A DNA stretch of 64,000 nucleotides from Treponema sp. GTDB lineage: Bacteria > Spirochaetota > Spirochaetia > Treponematales > Treponemataceae. Below the pieces are notes generated by a model. It was not told where the DNA came from and did not search any database. It saw only the letters and a list, made by a program, of their open reading frames with translations. The stretch lies in contig JAIKYZ010000085.1 of NCBI GenBank assembly GCA_024682655.1, positions 1 through 64,000 of the forward strand, read 5' to 3'. The stretch's first letter is position 1. The number at the start of each line of letters is the position of its first letter. Of the stretch, positions 20,290 through 30,014 are shown one piece after another. Both the position numbers and the translations under genes were made by a program.

Positions 20290-20724
20290 ATGGGAAAGAA
20301 AATTAAATCATTGTTACTTCTATTTATTTTTACTTTATCCTCTTGTTCTTTATTTGCAGACAGCCAAATACCCTATCTGATTGAAGGGGAAATGTTGATG
20401 GAAGCAAGCTCTGATTATGAAATTGCTGGCTTTGATATAACTTTTGTGAATAAGGGAGATAAGGCGATAAGTTCATTTACTTTTGTATTTTTTATTTACG
20501 ACCAGGACGGAAATATTCCATCGATTGGTAGAAATAATATTGTTATGACAGTGGATGCTAGGCTTGGTCAGGGCCAGGTTTTAAAGTCCTGTCTTCCTTT
20601 GGATGATTATCTTTATGAAATTCCAGAAGAAGCATATCAAATTGATTATTTGTATGTGAGCAAAATTATTTATGAAGATGGCAGTGAATGGTCTGATCCA
20701 ATGGGTGTAAAAGCCTTCAGCTAA
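20290..20724 (+). CDS. Small exported protein of unknown function
   Basis: 144 residues with an N-terminal export signal. LSSC could be a lipobox, while LFA-DSQ could be a signal peptidase I site. The mature part (~120 residues) looks like a single beta-sandwich, with alternating strands such as FDITFVNKGDKAISSFTFVF. A GAGGAG ribosome site precedes it. No family is recognised. Confidence 0.55.
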   Translation: MGKKIKSLLLLFIFTLSSCSLFADSQIPYLIEGEMLMEASSDYEIAGFDITFVNKGDKAISSFTFVFFIYDQDGNIPSIGRNNIVMTVDARLGQGQVLKSCLPLDDYLYEIPEEAYQIDYLYVSKIIYEDGSEWSDPMGVKAFS

Positions 20725-20745
20725 AAGTCAAAAGACGGAGAGAAA

Positions 20746-22179
20746 ATGAAATATATAAAGAAAATCTTTCTAATGCTGCTTGTATTGGCGGCAGGGATTG
20801 TTATGTCCTGTGAAATGGAAGTAAAGGGAAAATCACTTTCTATAAAGGAACCTGAATATAGTGATATTGATGGAGATTTTCAGGAAAGTGGTGATGAAAG
20901 ATTATGGTCAATTTTAATTTACATGGCGGCAGATAATAATCTTGAAGCTGCTGCGATTGAAGATTTGTGTGAATTAGAATCATCTAAAATTAACAGCAAT
21001 AAGGTCTCCCTCTTTGCTCTGATTGATAGAAATCCAAATTACGATTCTTCTAATGATAATTGGACTGGAAGCAGAATGTATAAGATTTCTACGGGGAATG
21101 CGGCGGGATCTAAAGTTATAAAATCCACAGAGATAAGCTGCGAAAATATCGGTTTAATTGCGGGTCAAAACAGTGAATTAGATATGTCGTCGACTTATGT
21201 TTTATCTGGGGCTTTGGAATACATAATGTCCAGGTATCCGGCGGAAAACTATGCATTAATTGTATGGGGTCATGGAACCGGCTGGAGAAGTCAAAATCAA
21301 AGTGAAGAATTTGATCAGGGCCTTTTTAAAGGTTTTTGTAGTGATGCGTCTTCCGATTGTATTATGACTTTATATCAGTTTTCGGATGCTTTAAAGACAG
21401 CACTGGGGCAAAGAAAATTAGATTTTCTGGGCTTTGATACTTGTTATGGCGGAGAAATTGAAATTCTTTACCAGTTGAGGGATTCTGCCCAATATCTTGC
21501 GGGCTCTGAGGGACTTATTGCTTTTTCTGGCTGGGATTATAAATATCTCTTTGATTATTTTGAAGACCAGGGGATTTATAGTAGAGAATCTTTGGCCCAA
21601 TCGACAGTGGAACAATTTAAAGAAAAGTATGCCTATACAAACCGGGCTTCAATAATTGTTTCAGATCAGTCTTATGTTTCGGACTATACGGAAACTTTTA
21701 ATGAATTTTCTGCTTTTGTAGCAAATAAAATCTCTAATCTGGAAATACAGCAGGAAGTCTTTGATATTCTTTACAGTGGAAAACCCTGCACGACAGAAAA
21801 ATATACTTATGGCAAGGAAAACTATGATGTATATCTTGATGTTTCTTCCATGATTGAAAATCTAAATGATTATTTTACAAAAAGTGGAAATCTGAGCCAA
21901 AGTGAAAAAAATGAATTAAAAGTCCTGTATGAAAAATTTATTGAATTAGATAAAAAAATCTTTTTGGAGTCCTGGGCTTCTGACAGGGAAAAAGGTGGGG
22001 CCGGAGTTTATTTTTCTACTTTGTCTGCTAATGGTTTACTTGCTACAAGTCATCCAGAGGCTTACATTAGTGATTCAACCTATTATCAGATTGATTTTGT
22101 AAAAGATTGTAAAGGTTACGTCCCCTTAAAAAATACTGGCGAAAGTTTATTGGACAAGCTTTTTTATACGCAATTTTAG
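20746..22179 (+). CDS. Clostripain-family (C11) cysteine protease lipoprotein
   Basis: 477 residues with a lipoprotein signal (GIVMSC). The peptidase C11 domain shows WSILIYMAADNNLE at its start, the catalytic His in WGHGTG (H176) and the catalytic Cys in GFDTCYGG (C233). C11 enzymes cleave after basic residues and are often secreted. Its place between the secretion genes and the giant Rhs gene suggests it is either a substrate of the machine or a processing protease for the Rhs protein. That link is inferred. Confidence 0.85.
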   Translation: MKYIKKIFLMLLVLAAGIVMSCEMEVKGKSLSIKEPEYSDIDGDFQESGDERLWSILIYMAADNNLEAAAIEDLCELESSKINSNKVSLFALIDRNPNYDSSNDNWTGSRMYKISTGNAAGSKVIKSTEISCENIGLIAGQNSELDMSSTYVLSGALEYIMSRYPAENYALIVWGHGTGWRSQNQSEEFDQGLFKGFCSDASSDCIMTLYQFSDALKTALGQRKLDFLGFDTCYGGEIEILYQLRDSAQYLAGSEGLIAFSGWDYKYLFDYFEDQGIYSRESLAQSTVEQFKEKYAYTNRASIIVSDQSYVSDYTETFNEFSAFVANKISNLEIQQEVFDILYSGKPCTTEKYTYGKENYDVYLDVSSMIENLNDYFTKSGNLSQSEKNELKVLYEKFIELDKKIFLESWASDREKGGAGVYFSTLSANGLLATSHPEAYISDSTYYQIDFVKDCKGYVPLKNTGESLLDKLFYTQF

Positions 22180-22189
22180 GGGGGATTAA

Positions 22190-25100
22190 ATGCAAGGAAA
22201 AATAAAAAAAATATTTTACATAGGATTGTTTTCTTTTCTTTTGATAACAAATCTTATGGCTCAGAATAATTCTGCTGGAGGGGCTACTGGAGGTGGTGCA
22301 AGTTCTTCGGCATCGGGGGTAACTTCTTCTGGTGAAAGTGCTGGAGGAAATACTGGCCAGACTGGGAATTCTTCTGGGGCAAGTGAAGGAAATAGTGGAA
22401 ATGGAGAAGCTTCCGGGGCCGGCCAAGGGGAATCTGCTGAGTCTGGAGAAGATTCTGGGGCTGCTAATCAAAATCAACCAGGGAGTGTAATAATTACTGG
22501 GGATGGGGCTGTTTCCGCTGCTCAGACAGGTCAAAATCTGGGGAATGTCAGTTCTGAAGCAATTAAGGCTGGAATTGAAGCTTGTGGAGATGATCCTTCA
22601 AAAAGTGATGCAAAGGCTCTTTTGGCGGCTGAATTATCTCGGCGGGAAAGAATTGATGAATTAAAGGGAAATGCTGAGGCGGCGGAGAGTGAATTATCAG
22701 CGGCTGTAAAAGAATATGTTAAAGCAAGGGATAAGTTTGAAAAGTTAAAAGAGATTCCTGAAGGAGCCACTTTAGAGGAAAAAAAAGAAATTATCCGTAA
22801 GAGAAATAAAGCTGCAAGTGAAATGTATGTAAAAAAGCAGGAAATGAATAAAAAAGAAGCTGAATGTAGAGAGGCCTATAAAAATCTTTACGAAGCTTAT
22901 AATCAGGCCGGGGATCCTGTTCAAATTTCCAGCGGAAAATTTATGGCAGATTACATTGATTATGAATCTTACAGTCAGATATTTCCTTTTACCATAAAGC
23001 GTAGTCTCAAAAATAATGGAAAAAATGAATCTTTTGGTAGAAACTGGTCTTCTTCCTTGGATTCTAGAATTATTAGATGTAGAGAAAGTTCCAATAAGTC
23101 TTTGATTAGTGATTTTAAAAAGAGTCTGAAAATGCATGAAGAGGATTTACAAGACCTGATTGAATTTAGGAATAAATACAAAGGTCAGAAAGATCCTGTA
23201 GTTGATGAGTGGTTTGATAATTATCATGCCATTATTAAGCTTGAAAAAAAATATATAGAAGAATTTGAAGAGAAGGATTCTAATTCCGGGGTTATAGATT
23301 CTTTTAATGAAAAGGTTTCTTACGGAATCTTTGATACTCTTGATAGCAGGGTAGGTAAAAGTGGGGATATTATTTATCTGGATGATGATGGTAACCAGCA
23401 TTTATTTAAATTTATGGGGGATTATTATCAACCTTATGATGATTATACAACTTTTAAAATTTATCCTTGTAAAGTTCAATCAGATGAAAATGCCAACTTT
23501 ATTGAGAAAATATTGAATAAATTGAAACTTTCCTATCGAGTTGAATTTGAAGATGGAAGTAAACGTTTTTATTCAGAGTATGGAATTTTGGAAAGGGAAT
23601 GTGACAGGTTTGGAAATGAGATTATTTATACTTGTGGGAATTCTGGGCGTATAGAAAAAATTGATTTACCTGGTTCTGAGGAAATCACTATTTCTAGATC
23701 TGCTTCAGGTTTGATTACCGCTATAGAAAATAATCTAGGTGAGAAAATAACTTATTCATATGAGAATTATAAATTAACAGGGATTTATTATAATAAAAAA
23801 CTTTATCAAAGTTATTCTTATGATGGCGGAGGTGATCTTGTAAAAATCTCAAAATCGGATGCTTCTTGTGTCAAAATTGAATATGCGTTAGGGCCTTGGC
23901 AGGGTAAAAAAGTTTGTAAAGTTACTGATGAAAATGGAAATGTTGAAACTTTTACTTATTCAAGCAATAGCATGACTCATAAAACAGTTTCTGGCTCAAG
24001 TGAGATTTATAGGTTTAATTCTGCGGGTAACACTGTTTACAAGAAAGATTCTCTGGGACGTGAACATATTTTCTCTAATTACCCAGATGGTAGAGTGAAA
24101 AAACTTCAAATTGGAAAAGATTGGAAAGAGTATTTTTATGATTCGAAGGGAAGAGTTACTTCAATACGTTACTCTAACGGTGGACAGGAGACTTATTCTT
24201 ATAATTCCGGGGGATTTATTACTAAGCACACTGATGCTGATGGTTTTAGCAGGGAATATAAGTATGATTCTAAGAATAATCTTCTTGGAAGTTATTTTAA
24301 TGGAAAACTTATAACTTCTTGTAGTTACAATGAAAAAGGTCTTTTGACGGGTCTGGAAGAAGCAGGTAATAAGTATTCTTATTATTATGATGATTTCTTT
24401 TGGAAGGTTAATAAGATTGTCTGGACAGATTGTAAGGGAAAGGTTAGGACTCAAAGAATTAAGTATAATTCAAAGGGACAGATAGAATCCTTTTGTGATT
24501 ATGAGGGAAACGTTTTTAATTATGTTTATAAGGATAATTATAAATGTGAGACCGGTTCTAGAATGAAAATCGAAACTTATTATGATGATTACCAGAATGT
24601 AATGAAAGTTGTAGAAAGTGATCTTGTAAATAATATTACTTATAGTAAATCTTATGTCCGGGATAATAAAGGCAATGTGATCGAATTGTATCTGAACGGA
24701 AGTCTTTATGGTCAGTATGAATATAATTCTTTGAATCAGATGAAATCGAAAGTAGTTTGGAATAATCTGGGAGAGGAAGAGTATTTTACGGGGCGACAGG
24801 GAATTCGAAGTGAATATGATTATGATTCCAGGGGCCTGCTTCTTGGGGTAAAGAAAAGTATTGTCCATGCTGAGAAGGAGAATGATGGTAAAGGGAATTC
24901 TTTGAGTGGAGGTGAGATTACAGAAAAAAGAGTGACTTATTATATCGATAGTTCTGGGATTACTGTAAAAGAATATGTCAGGGATATGACTACACCTTAT
25001 GTTTATAAATATGACAATAATGAAAGGCTTATGAGTCGATCTAATCCTGATGGTTACACAGTTAATTATGTTTATAGTAAAGCTGGAAGAGTGAATGAGC

Positions 25101-28100
25101 TTTTGGATTCTAATGAAAATCTAACTAAATTTGATTATTTTTCGGATGGTTCTTGTGAAAAACTTTTAAGAGATTCCGAGTCTAATAGCTGTAAATGGAC
25201 TTATGATAAAAATATGAATTTGATTAGTTTTCTCGATTTTGAGAAGAATAATTATTCTTATTCTTATGATTGGAAGGGGAGTCTTATAGAAGAAAAAGGA
25301 CCCGGTTGGAAAGTGATTTATGAGCTGGATTCTAAAAACAGAGTTTTAAGTGAAAAAAAATATGATTCAGGCGGAAAGTTGTTTTATCTTAAGACAAATA
25401 ATTATGATGATAAGAACTTAAATACAAAAGTTACTGAAAATAATAAGTATGTGAGTGAAAATCATTATGATGTCTGGGGAAGACTCTTGTGGACTGAGAA
25501 TCGGGCTGGTAGACGTGAATATAGTTATGATGTTCTTGGAAATCAGATTGAAAGATGTGATGAGTCGGGACAAGTTTATGACTTTGAGTACACGCCTGGA
25601 GGTAAGGTCTCTTTGATTAAATCTTCTGGGGGCGAGGTGATTAGACAGGTATTTAATGCGGCTGAAGAATGTATTATGAAATCGAAGGATGATAGAATTC
25701 TTTATAGAGCTGAATATGGAAAAGCCGGTTTGATTGAAAAAGTTGTGGACGAGTTTGGAAATGAATCGAAGTATTCCTACGATTCGAGAAATTTGTTGTC
25801 TTCTTTGGAAAAAAATGACACGGGATTAAAATCTTATGTCTTTGATGAAAATAATAGGACTTTTGGAATTCTGGAAAATGGTAAAAAGCTTTATGAATAC
25901 AAGATTGGAAGTAAGGATAAAATTGAAAGTTTAAGGAATCCTTTTGGGGATTTGGAAGAAAATTCTTATGACAAAAATGGAAATTTAAAGTTTAAGAAGT
26001 ATTTTTCGGGGCTGACTAAAAGTATAGACTTTGATTCAATTTCTAATGAAGAGACGGTTGGTTATTCAAATGGAGAGGAAATTAAAATCACTTATGATTT
26101 TAATCAAAAGATTACGAGTTTAGCTTCCGGGGCAGTTGAGTTTAACTACACCTATGATGATCTTGGTCAAATGATAAAATGTCAAAGTACAAATTATGAT
26201 TTGCCTCTTGATTATGAGTATGATGTAAAAGGAAACTGTGTAAGGAAAAAATCTGAAGTTTTTGATTATTCTTATGTTTATGATGAGCGGGGAAATATTT
26301 TAAAGGTTCGTGAAGGAATTTCTGGGGCTGAGATTAATTTTAGATATGATGAAAGAAATCGTGAAATAGAAAGAATCTATTCTAATGGAATCAAATGTCA
26401 ACAGGGCTATTCAGAAAAGGACCAGAAAATATGGACTCTGGTTTTTGATAAAAATGGAAGGGTGATTGACGGAGATTTTGTTCTTTATGATGCTTTGGGG
26501 AAGGTTAGGGCAATCTGTAATACTGAAGGGCAGGTGACCAGGTATACTTACGATAGCAAAGGACATTTGGTAAAAAGTGAAGTTCCATATTCTGATGCCT
26601 TGAGGGATTTTTATTATGAAGAGGCTTTGTTGTGTGGATTGAATATTAAAAATCGGGAAGTTTCTGGAGAAAGAATTCAATTATCTAATGAGGAATGGAA
26701 AGGTTTAAATTCAATAATACAAGCTGCGTCTGTGAATAATGAAGTTAGAGTGGATTTAAGACAAAATTTTTGGGTAGAAAAATATGACTATACGGAAAAT
26801 GGAAGTGTTAAATTTGCTGAAAATCAATATGGCAGAATTAATTATTACTATGATCAAATGAATCGGCTGATTGCTAAGTCTGGGTCGAGCCGGGAAAACG
26901 GATTGGTTCTTAACTGGGATAAAGATTGTAATTTATGTGAAATTTCTTCTGAAAGAATAAGAGTAAAGATGTCTTACAAAGAAGAAGGAAAACTTACTTC
27001 TGTTTTTGTGGGAAGGTTAGTAGAAGAAAATGGCTTTTTTAAATGGAAGTCTGAGTGTGTAGAATTTAAGTATGATGCACTAGGAAGGCCTGTTGAAGAA
27101 TTATCTGTGAATGGATTTAATTTTAAGTACATTTATGATGGACTTTCGAATGAGCTTTTGTATAAGGTTGCGGTTAATGATAACAATGTTTCATTACTGG
27201 AATATAGTGCTGAATATGAGAATTTTTGCGGAGAACTTGGAAAGTCACTGGTGATAAGTCAGGAAGGGGATTTACAAGGTTACAGGGATTCGAATGGCGA
27301 AAGTCAGGAAGCTTTGGTGCGTACTGTTGATTTGACAGAGTTTGCAACTAGTGATGATTTTAGACAGCTTGTAAATGCGGAAAATTCTTTGGCTGATGAC
27401 TATAAGCTTGAGGATGAGGTGCTTTTTTATTCCCAGAGTAAAGAAAATATTTTAAGTAAGTCGATTTTATATCTTGGTGGAAAAGCAGCTTTTGCCATTG
27501 ATAATATTAAAAGTGGAAATAATTCAATTTCGATGGATTGTTTTTATACAAACAAACTTGATCAGATTGTTTCTGTTTTTGATGAAAATGGAAAGCGCAA
27601 GTCTTCTGTTTTTTATGATTGCTGGGGCAATTCAATAGGTCAGTCTGAGTATAATTATTATTCGGGTGGATTCAGCTTGAATTTGCTGGGGTTTGAGATT
27701 TATCGATTGGGAAGTCGTTCTTATATTCCGGCTTTGAATACATTTACTTCTGTGGATCCTATTAAAGACGGTGGAAACTGGTTCGCTTATTGTCCAACTG
27801 ACCCTGTAAATTATAGGGATGCCAGTGGATTTTATAAAGAAGGAACAAGTGAAGCTCAAAATATAAAGTATGCAGAAAAATTGTTAGATTTTCTGGACTT
27901 TTCAACGGATAGACAAAAGAAAAATAAAATCGATAAGGGTATCCCTCTTTATTACGATTGTGCGGATACAACCGCTGCTATTGATAATATTTGTGCAGCC
28001 GAAGCTGGTATGGATGATTATTCAGACATGGCGGAGGCTTTTGATGAACATTACCATAGTGAGAATAATTATAAAGCTAAAGACCATACCTGCTCTAAAG

Positions 28101-28531
28101 ATTATTATGATACTGTTGAATCAAAGAAAGGTAAAACGGCAAGAAAAACAAGCGGTAATCGAGAAGATTTAACAAATCCTGAATATGTTACTCCTGGTAC
28201 TGTTCTTGTATTAACACATAGTAGTTTTAATGAAGGAAACTATCCTGATTGTAAATACCGGGGAAAAACAGACTCAGGTCATACAATAATTGTTATTTCC
28301 AGAGAGATGGATAAAGATGGCAATATTGTTGGTTTGGTTTACCTGGAAGGTCATACCGATGAAGAAACACCTGGTGAAATGTCTTACATGTATGTAAACG
28401 GAACTGATCAGTGTTGGTTAGGACTCTTTAATTTTAATCACTGGGCCGGACATTACGACGGAACTTACGAAATTGAAAATGATGACCATGCTTCAAAAGT
28501 AAAAACGACTAACATTTGTACAACACGATAA
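22190..28531 (+). CDS. Giant exported Rhs/YD-repeat protein with papain/NlpC-like C-terminal domain
   Basis: 2113 residues. A Sec signal (IFYIGLFSFLLITNLMAQ) is followed by a Gly/Ser-rich linker (~25-110), a charged coiled coil (~115-230), a DUF6531-like segment (GDPVQISSGKF), and long YD-repeat coverage to about residue 1850. The conserved Rhs end, SVDPIKDGGNWFAYCPTDP, is near residue 1855. The last ~230 residues contain YDCAD (C1924), GTVLVLTH, SGHTIIV (H2031) and LEGHT (E2053, H2055), a layout like NlpC/P60 or papain-like hydrolases. A Sec signal is unusual for T6SS Rhs effectors and fits type II export. No immunity gene follows on this strand. Confidence 0.85.
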   Translation: MQGKIKKIFYIGLFSFLLITNLMAQNNSAGGATGGGASSSASGVTSSGESAGGNTGQTGNSSGASEGNSGNGEASGAGQGESAESGEDSGAANQNQPGSVIITGDGAVSAAQTGQNLGNVSSEAIKAGIEACGDDPSKSDAKALLAAELSRRERIDELKGNAEAAESELSAAVKEYVKARDKFEKLKEIPEGATLEEKKEIIRKRNKAASEMYVKKQEMNKKEAECREAYKNLYEAYNQAGDPVQISSGKFMADYIDYESYSQIFPFTIKRSLKNNGKNESFGRNWSSSLDSRIIRCRESSNKSLISDFKKSLKMHEEDLQDLIEFRNKYKGQKDPVVDEWFDNYHAIIKLEKKYIEEFEEKDSNSGVIDSFNEKVSYGIFDTLDSRVGKSGDIIYLDDDGNQHLFKFMGDYYQPYDDYTTFKIYPCKVQSDENANFIEKILNKLKLSYRVEFEDGSKRFYSEYGILERECDRFGNEIIYTCGNSGRIEKIDLPGSEEITISRSASGLITAIENNLGEKITYSYENYKLTGIYYNKKLYQSYSYDGGGDLVKISKSDASCVKIEYALGPWQGKKVCKVTDENGNVETFTYSSNSMTHKTVSGSSEIYRFNSAGNTVYKKDSLGREHIFSNYPDGRVKKLQIGKDWKEYFYDSKGRVTSIRYSNGGQETYSYNSGGFITKHTDADGFSREYKYDSKNNLLGSYFNGKLITSCSYNEKGLLTGLEEAGNKYSYYYDDFFWKVNKIVWTDCKGKVRTQRIKYNSKGQIESFCDYEGNVFNYVYKDNYKCETGSRMKIETYYDDYQNVMKVVESDLVNNITYSKSYVRDNKGNVIELYLNGSLYGQYEYNSLNQMKSKVVWNNLGEEEYFTGRQGIRSEYDYDSRGLLLGVKKSIVHAEKENDGKGNSLSGGEITEKRVTYYIDSSGITVKEYVRDMTTPYVYKYDNNERLMSRSNPDGYTVNYVYSKAGRVNELLDSNENLTKFDYFSDGSCEKLLRDSESNSCKWTYDKNMNLISFLDFEKNNYSYSYDWKGSLIEEKGPGWKVIYELDSKNRVLSEKKYDSGGKLFYLKTNNYDDKNLNTKVTENNKYVSENHYDVWGRLLWTENRAGRREYSYDVLGNQIERCDESGQVYDFEYTPGGKVSLIKSSGGEVIRQVFNAAEECIMKSKDDRILYRAEYGKAGLIEKVVDEFGNESKYSYDSRNLLSSLEKNDTGLKSYVFDENNRTFGILENGKKLYEYKIGSKDKIESLRNPFGDLEENSYDKNGNLKFKKYFSGLTKSIDFDSISNEETVGYSNGEEIKITYDFNQKITSLASGAVEFNYTYDDLGQMIKCQSTNYDLPLDYEYDVKGNCVRKKSEVFDYSYVYDERGNILKVREGISGAEINFRYDERNREIERIYSNGIKCQQGYSEKDQKIWTLVFDKNGRVIDGDFVLYDALGKVRAICNTEGQVTRYTYDSKGHLVKSEVPYSDALRDFYYEEALLCGLNIKNREVSGERIQLSNEEWKGLNSIIQAASVNNEVRVDLRQNFWVEKYDYTENGSVKFAENQYGRINYYYDQMNRLIAKSGSSRENGLVLNWDKDCNLCEISSERIRVKMSYKEEGKLTSVFVGRLVEENGFFKWKSECVEFKYDALGRPVEELSVNGFNFKYIYDGLSNELLYKVAVNDNNVSLLEYSAEYENFCGELGKSLVISQEGDLQGYRDSNGESQEALVRTVDLTEFATSDDFRQLVNAENSLADDYKLEDEVLFYSQSKENILSKSILYLGGKAAFAIDNIKSGNNSISMDCFYTNKLDQIVSVFDENGKRKSSVFYDCWGNSIGQSEYNYYSGGFSLNLLGFEIYRLGSRSYIPALNTFTSVDPIKDGGNWFAYCPTDPVNYRDASGFYKEGTSEAQNIKYAEKLLDFLDFSTDRQKKNKIDKGIPLYYDCADTTAAIDNICAAEAGMDDYSDMAEAFDEHYHSENNYKAKDHTCSKDYYDTVESKKGKTARKTSGNREDLTNPEYVTPGTVLVLTHSSFNEGNYPDCKYRGKTDSGHTIIVISREMDKDGNIVGLVYLEGHTDEETPGEMSYMYVNGTDQCWLGLFNFNHWAGHYDGTYEIENDDHASKVKTTNICTTR

Positions 28532-28540
28532 TTTACTAAC

Positions 28541-28576
28541 AAAAAAATGGGCTTCCCACACAAGTGGGAAGCCCAT
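28541..28576 (-). terminator. Intrinsic terminator of the CobW gene
   Basis: A 13-bp stem (28547-28559 with 28564-28576) and a 4-nt loop are followed on the minus strand by T7. On the plus strand the stem may also stop Rhs transcription, but it lacks a T run there. Confidence 0.85.
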
Positions 28577-28611
28577 CCCTTCAATTTCCGCCTTAACCCC
28601 GGAAATCTCTA

Positions 28612-29874
28612 TTATTCTTTGTAATCATCAAGACATGAATCTAAGTCTGCTTCAATTTGCTTTCTGTCTAAGTGCTGACCAATTACAACAAGTTTAATCA
28701 TTCTGTCGCCAACAGTTTCATCCCAGTCTTTTTTCATAGATGGTTCTTCGTCTAAAACTTTCTTGATTTCTGCTGGTGGACAAGAAGCCAGCCACTGTCC
28801 AGAATATCCAGCCTGAATCTGACGGCCAGAAGTTTCAAGTACATAAGCCATTTCATTTTCATCGCTGAACCAAATTACACCCTTTGAGCGGATGATATTT
28901 CTTGGCCACTTGCTTGCATATTCATCAAGTTTCTGGCGGTTAAATGGACGACGGCGGTAATAAACAAAAGAGCCAATTCCATATTCATCTTCTGATTCAC
29001 CTTCGTGTTTGTGTTCATGGTGGTGGTGATGGTGATGTCCTTCGTGCTCGTCATGGTCATGGTGATCATGTTCGTCGTGATCGTGATCATCTTCATCGTG
29101 GTGGTGATGATGTTCTTCTTCATGTTCATCTTCATCATGGTCGTGCTCTTCTTCTTCATGTTCTTCAAGAGCCTTTACCCAACCTGCACTTGAATATACT
29201 GTTTCAAAATCAAAGCGGTCAGTTCCAATTACATCTTCAACTGGAAGTTCACAGCGAGTTGTTTCGTAAACTCTTACGGTTGGCTGAATCTTATTGATTA
29301 CAGCACGAACTTTTTTCATTTCTTCATCACTTACAAGGTCTCTTTTATTGATGATAAGGGTAGAACAGAATTCAATCTGCTGGATAAGAAGTGATTCAAT
29401 GTCTTCTTCACTTTCTTCTACGTCTTTCTTTTCATAAGTTTTTACAAGGTTGTCACCTGCACCAAATTCATCAACAAGGCGGTTAGCATCAACAACGCTT
29501 ACAACGTTATCAATAACACCACTTTCAATCTGTTCTACAGCCTGAGCAATTGGCATTGGTTCACAAACGCCAGAGGCTTCAATCAAAATGTAGTCAAATT
29601 TTCCACTATCTATAAGATTTTCAATCTGCTGTACCAAATCACTCTTCAAAGTACAACAAATACATCCATTTGTAAGAGGTACAAGACTGCTTGAGTCTGT
29701 GATTTTTGCTTCCTGTGAAATAAGACGTTCATCTACGTTTACTTCACCAATATCATTTACAATTACAGCAACCCTATAGCCTTTCTGATTTGTAAGAATT
29801 CTATTTAACAAGGTTGTTTTACCAGCTCCAAGATAACCACAGAGAATTGTGATTGGTACTCTTTTCTTAGCCAT
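28612..29874 (-). CDS. CobW/ZNG-type G3E GTPase with a His-rich segment
   Basis: 420 residues. This metal-chaperone GTPase family inserts metals, often zinc, into client proteins. P-loop GYLGAGKTTLL (13-23), the metal-binding CxCC as NGCICCTLKSDL (C71, C73, C74) and the guanine motif NKRD are present. A ~60-residue His/Asp/Glu-rich segment (about 237-297) separates the GTPase domain from the CobW C-terminal domain and should bind zinc or nickel. A strong GGAGGAT ribosome site precedes ATG 29874. No Zur-like operator was identified by eye. Confidence 0.9.
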   Translation of the reverse strand: MAKKRVPITILCGYLGAGKTTLLNRILTNQKGYRVAVIVNDIGEVNVDERLISQEAKITDSSSLVPLTNGCICCTLKSDLVQQIENLIDSGKFDYILIEASGVCEPMPIAQAVEQIESGVIDNVVSVVDANRLVDEFGAGDNLVKTYEKKDVEESEEDIESLLIQQIEFCSTLIINKRDLVSDEEMKKVRAVINKIQPTVRVYETTRCELPVEDVIGTDRFDFETVYSSAGWVKALEEHEEEEHDHDEDEHEEEHHHHHDEDDHDHDEHDHHDHDEHEGHHHHHHHEHKHEGESEDEYGIGSFVYYRRRPFNRQKLDEYASKWPRNIIRSKGVIWFSDENEMAYVLETSGRQIQAGYSGQWLASCPPAEIKKVLDEEPSMKKDWDETVGDRMIKLVVIGQHLDRKQIEADLDSCLDDYKE

Positions 29875-30002
29875 TTTATATATCCTCCGAAATAATATTT
29901 CCTAAATTTATATCCTTTAATATAGTAAAAAAAAACTTGAAAGTATATAAAAATCTTAAATCTTCTTAAAAAAGATATCTTTAATTAACCCCAAAATTCT
30001 CT

Positions 30003-30008
30003 TATAAT
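30003..30008 (+). promoter_or_regulatory. -10 box placed for a leaderless dut start
   Basis: TATAAT is followed by AAAGTT and the ATG at 30015, a 6-nt gap. There is no Shine-Dalgarno sequence. Confidence 0.5.
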
Positions 30009-30014
30009 AAAGTT

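Noticed and set aside
22067-24868. Several minus-strand open frames across the Rhs gene
   Set aside because: They are shadows of the plus-strand frame, with skewed composition and no start signals. None was accepted as an immunity gene.
28875-29297. Open frames overlapping the His-rich part of the CobW gene on both strands
   Set aside because: They arise from the repetitive CAT/GAT codons of the His/Asp segment and have no ribosome site or family signature.
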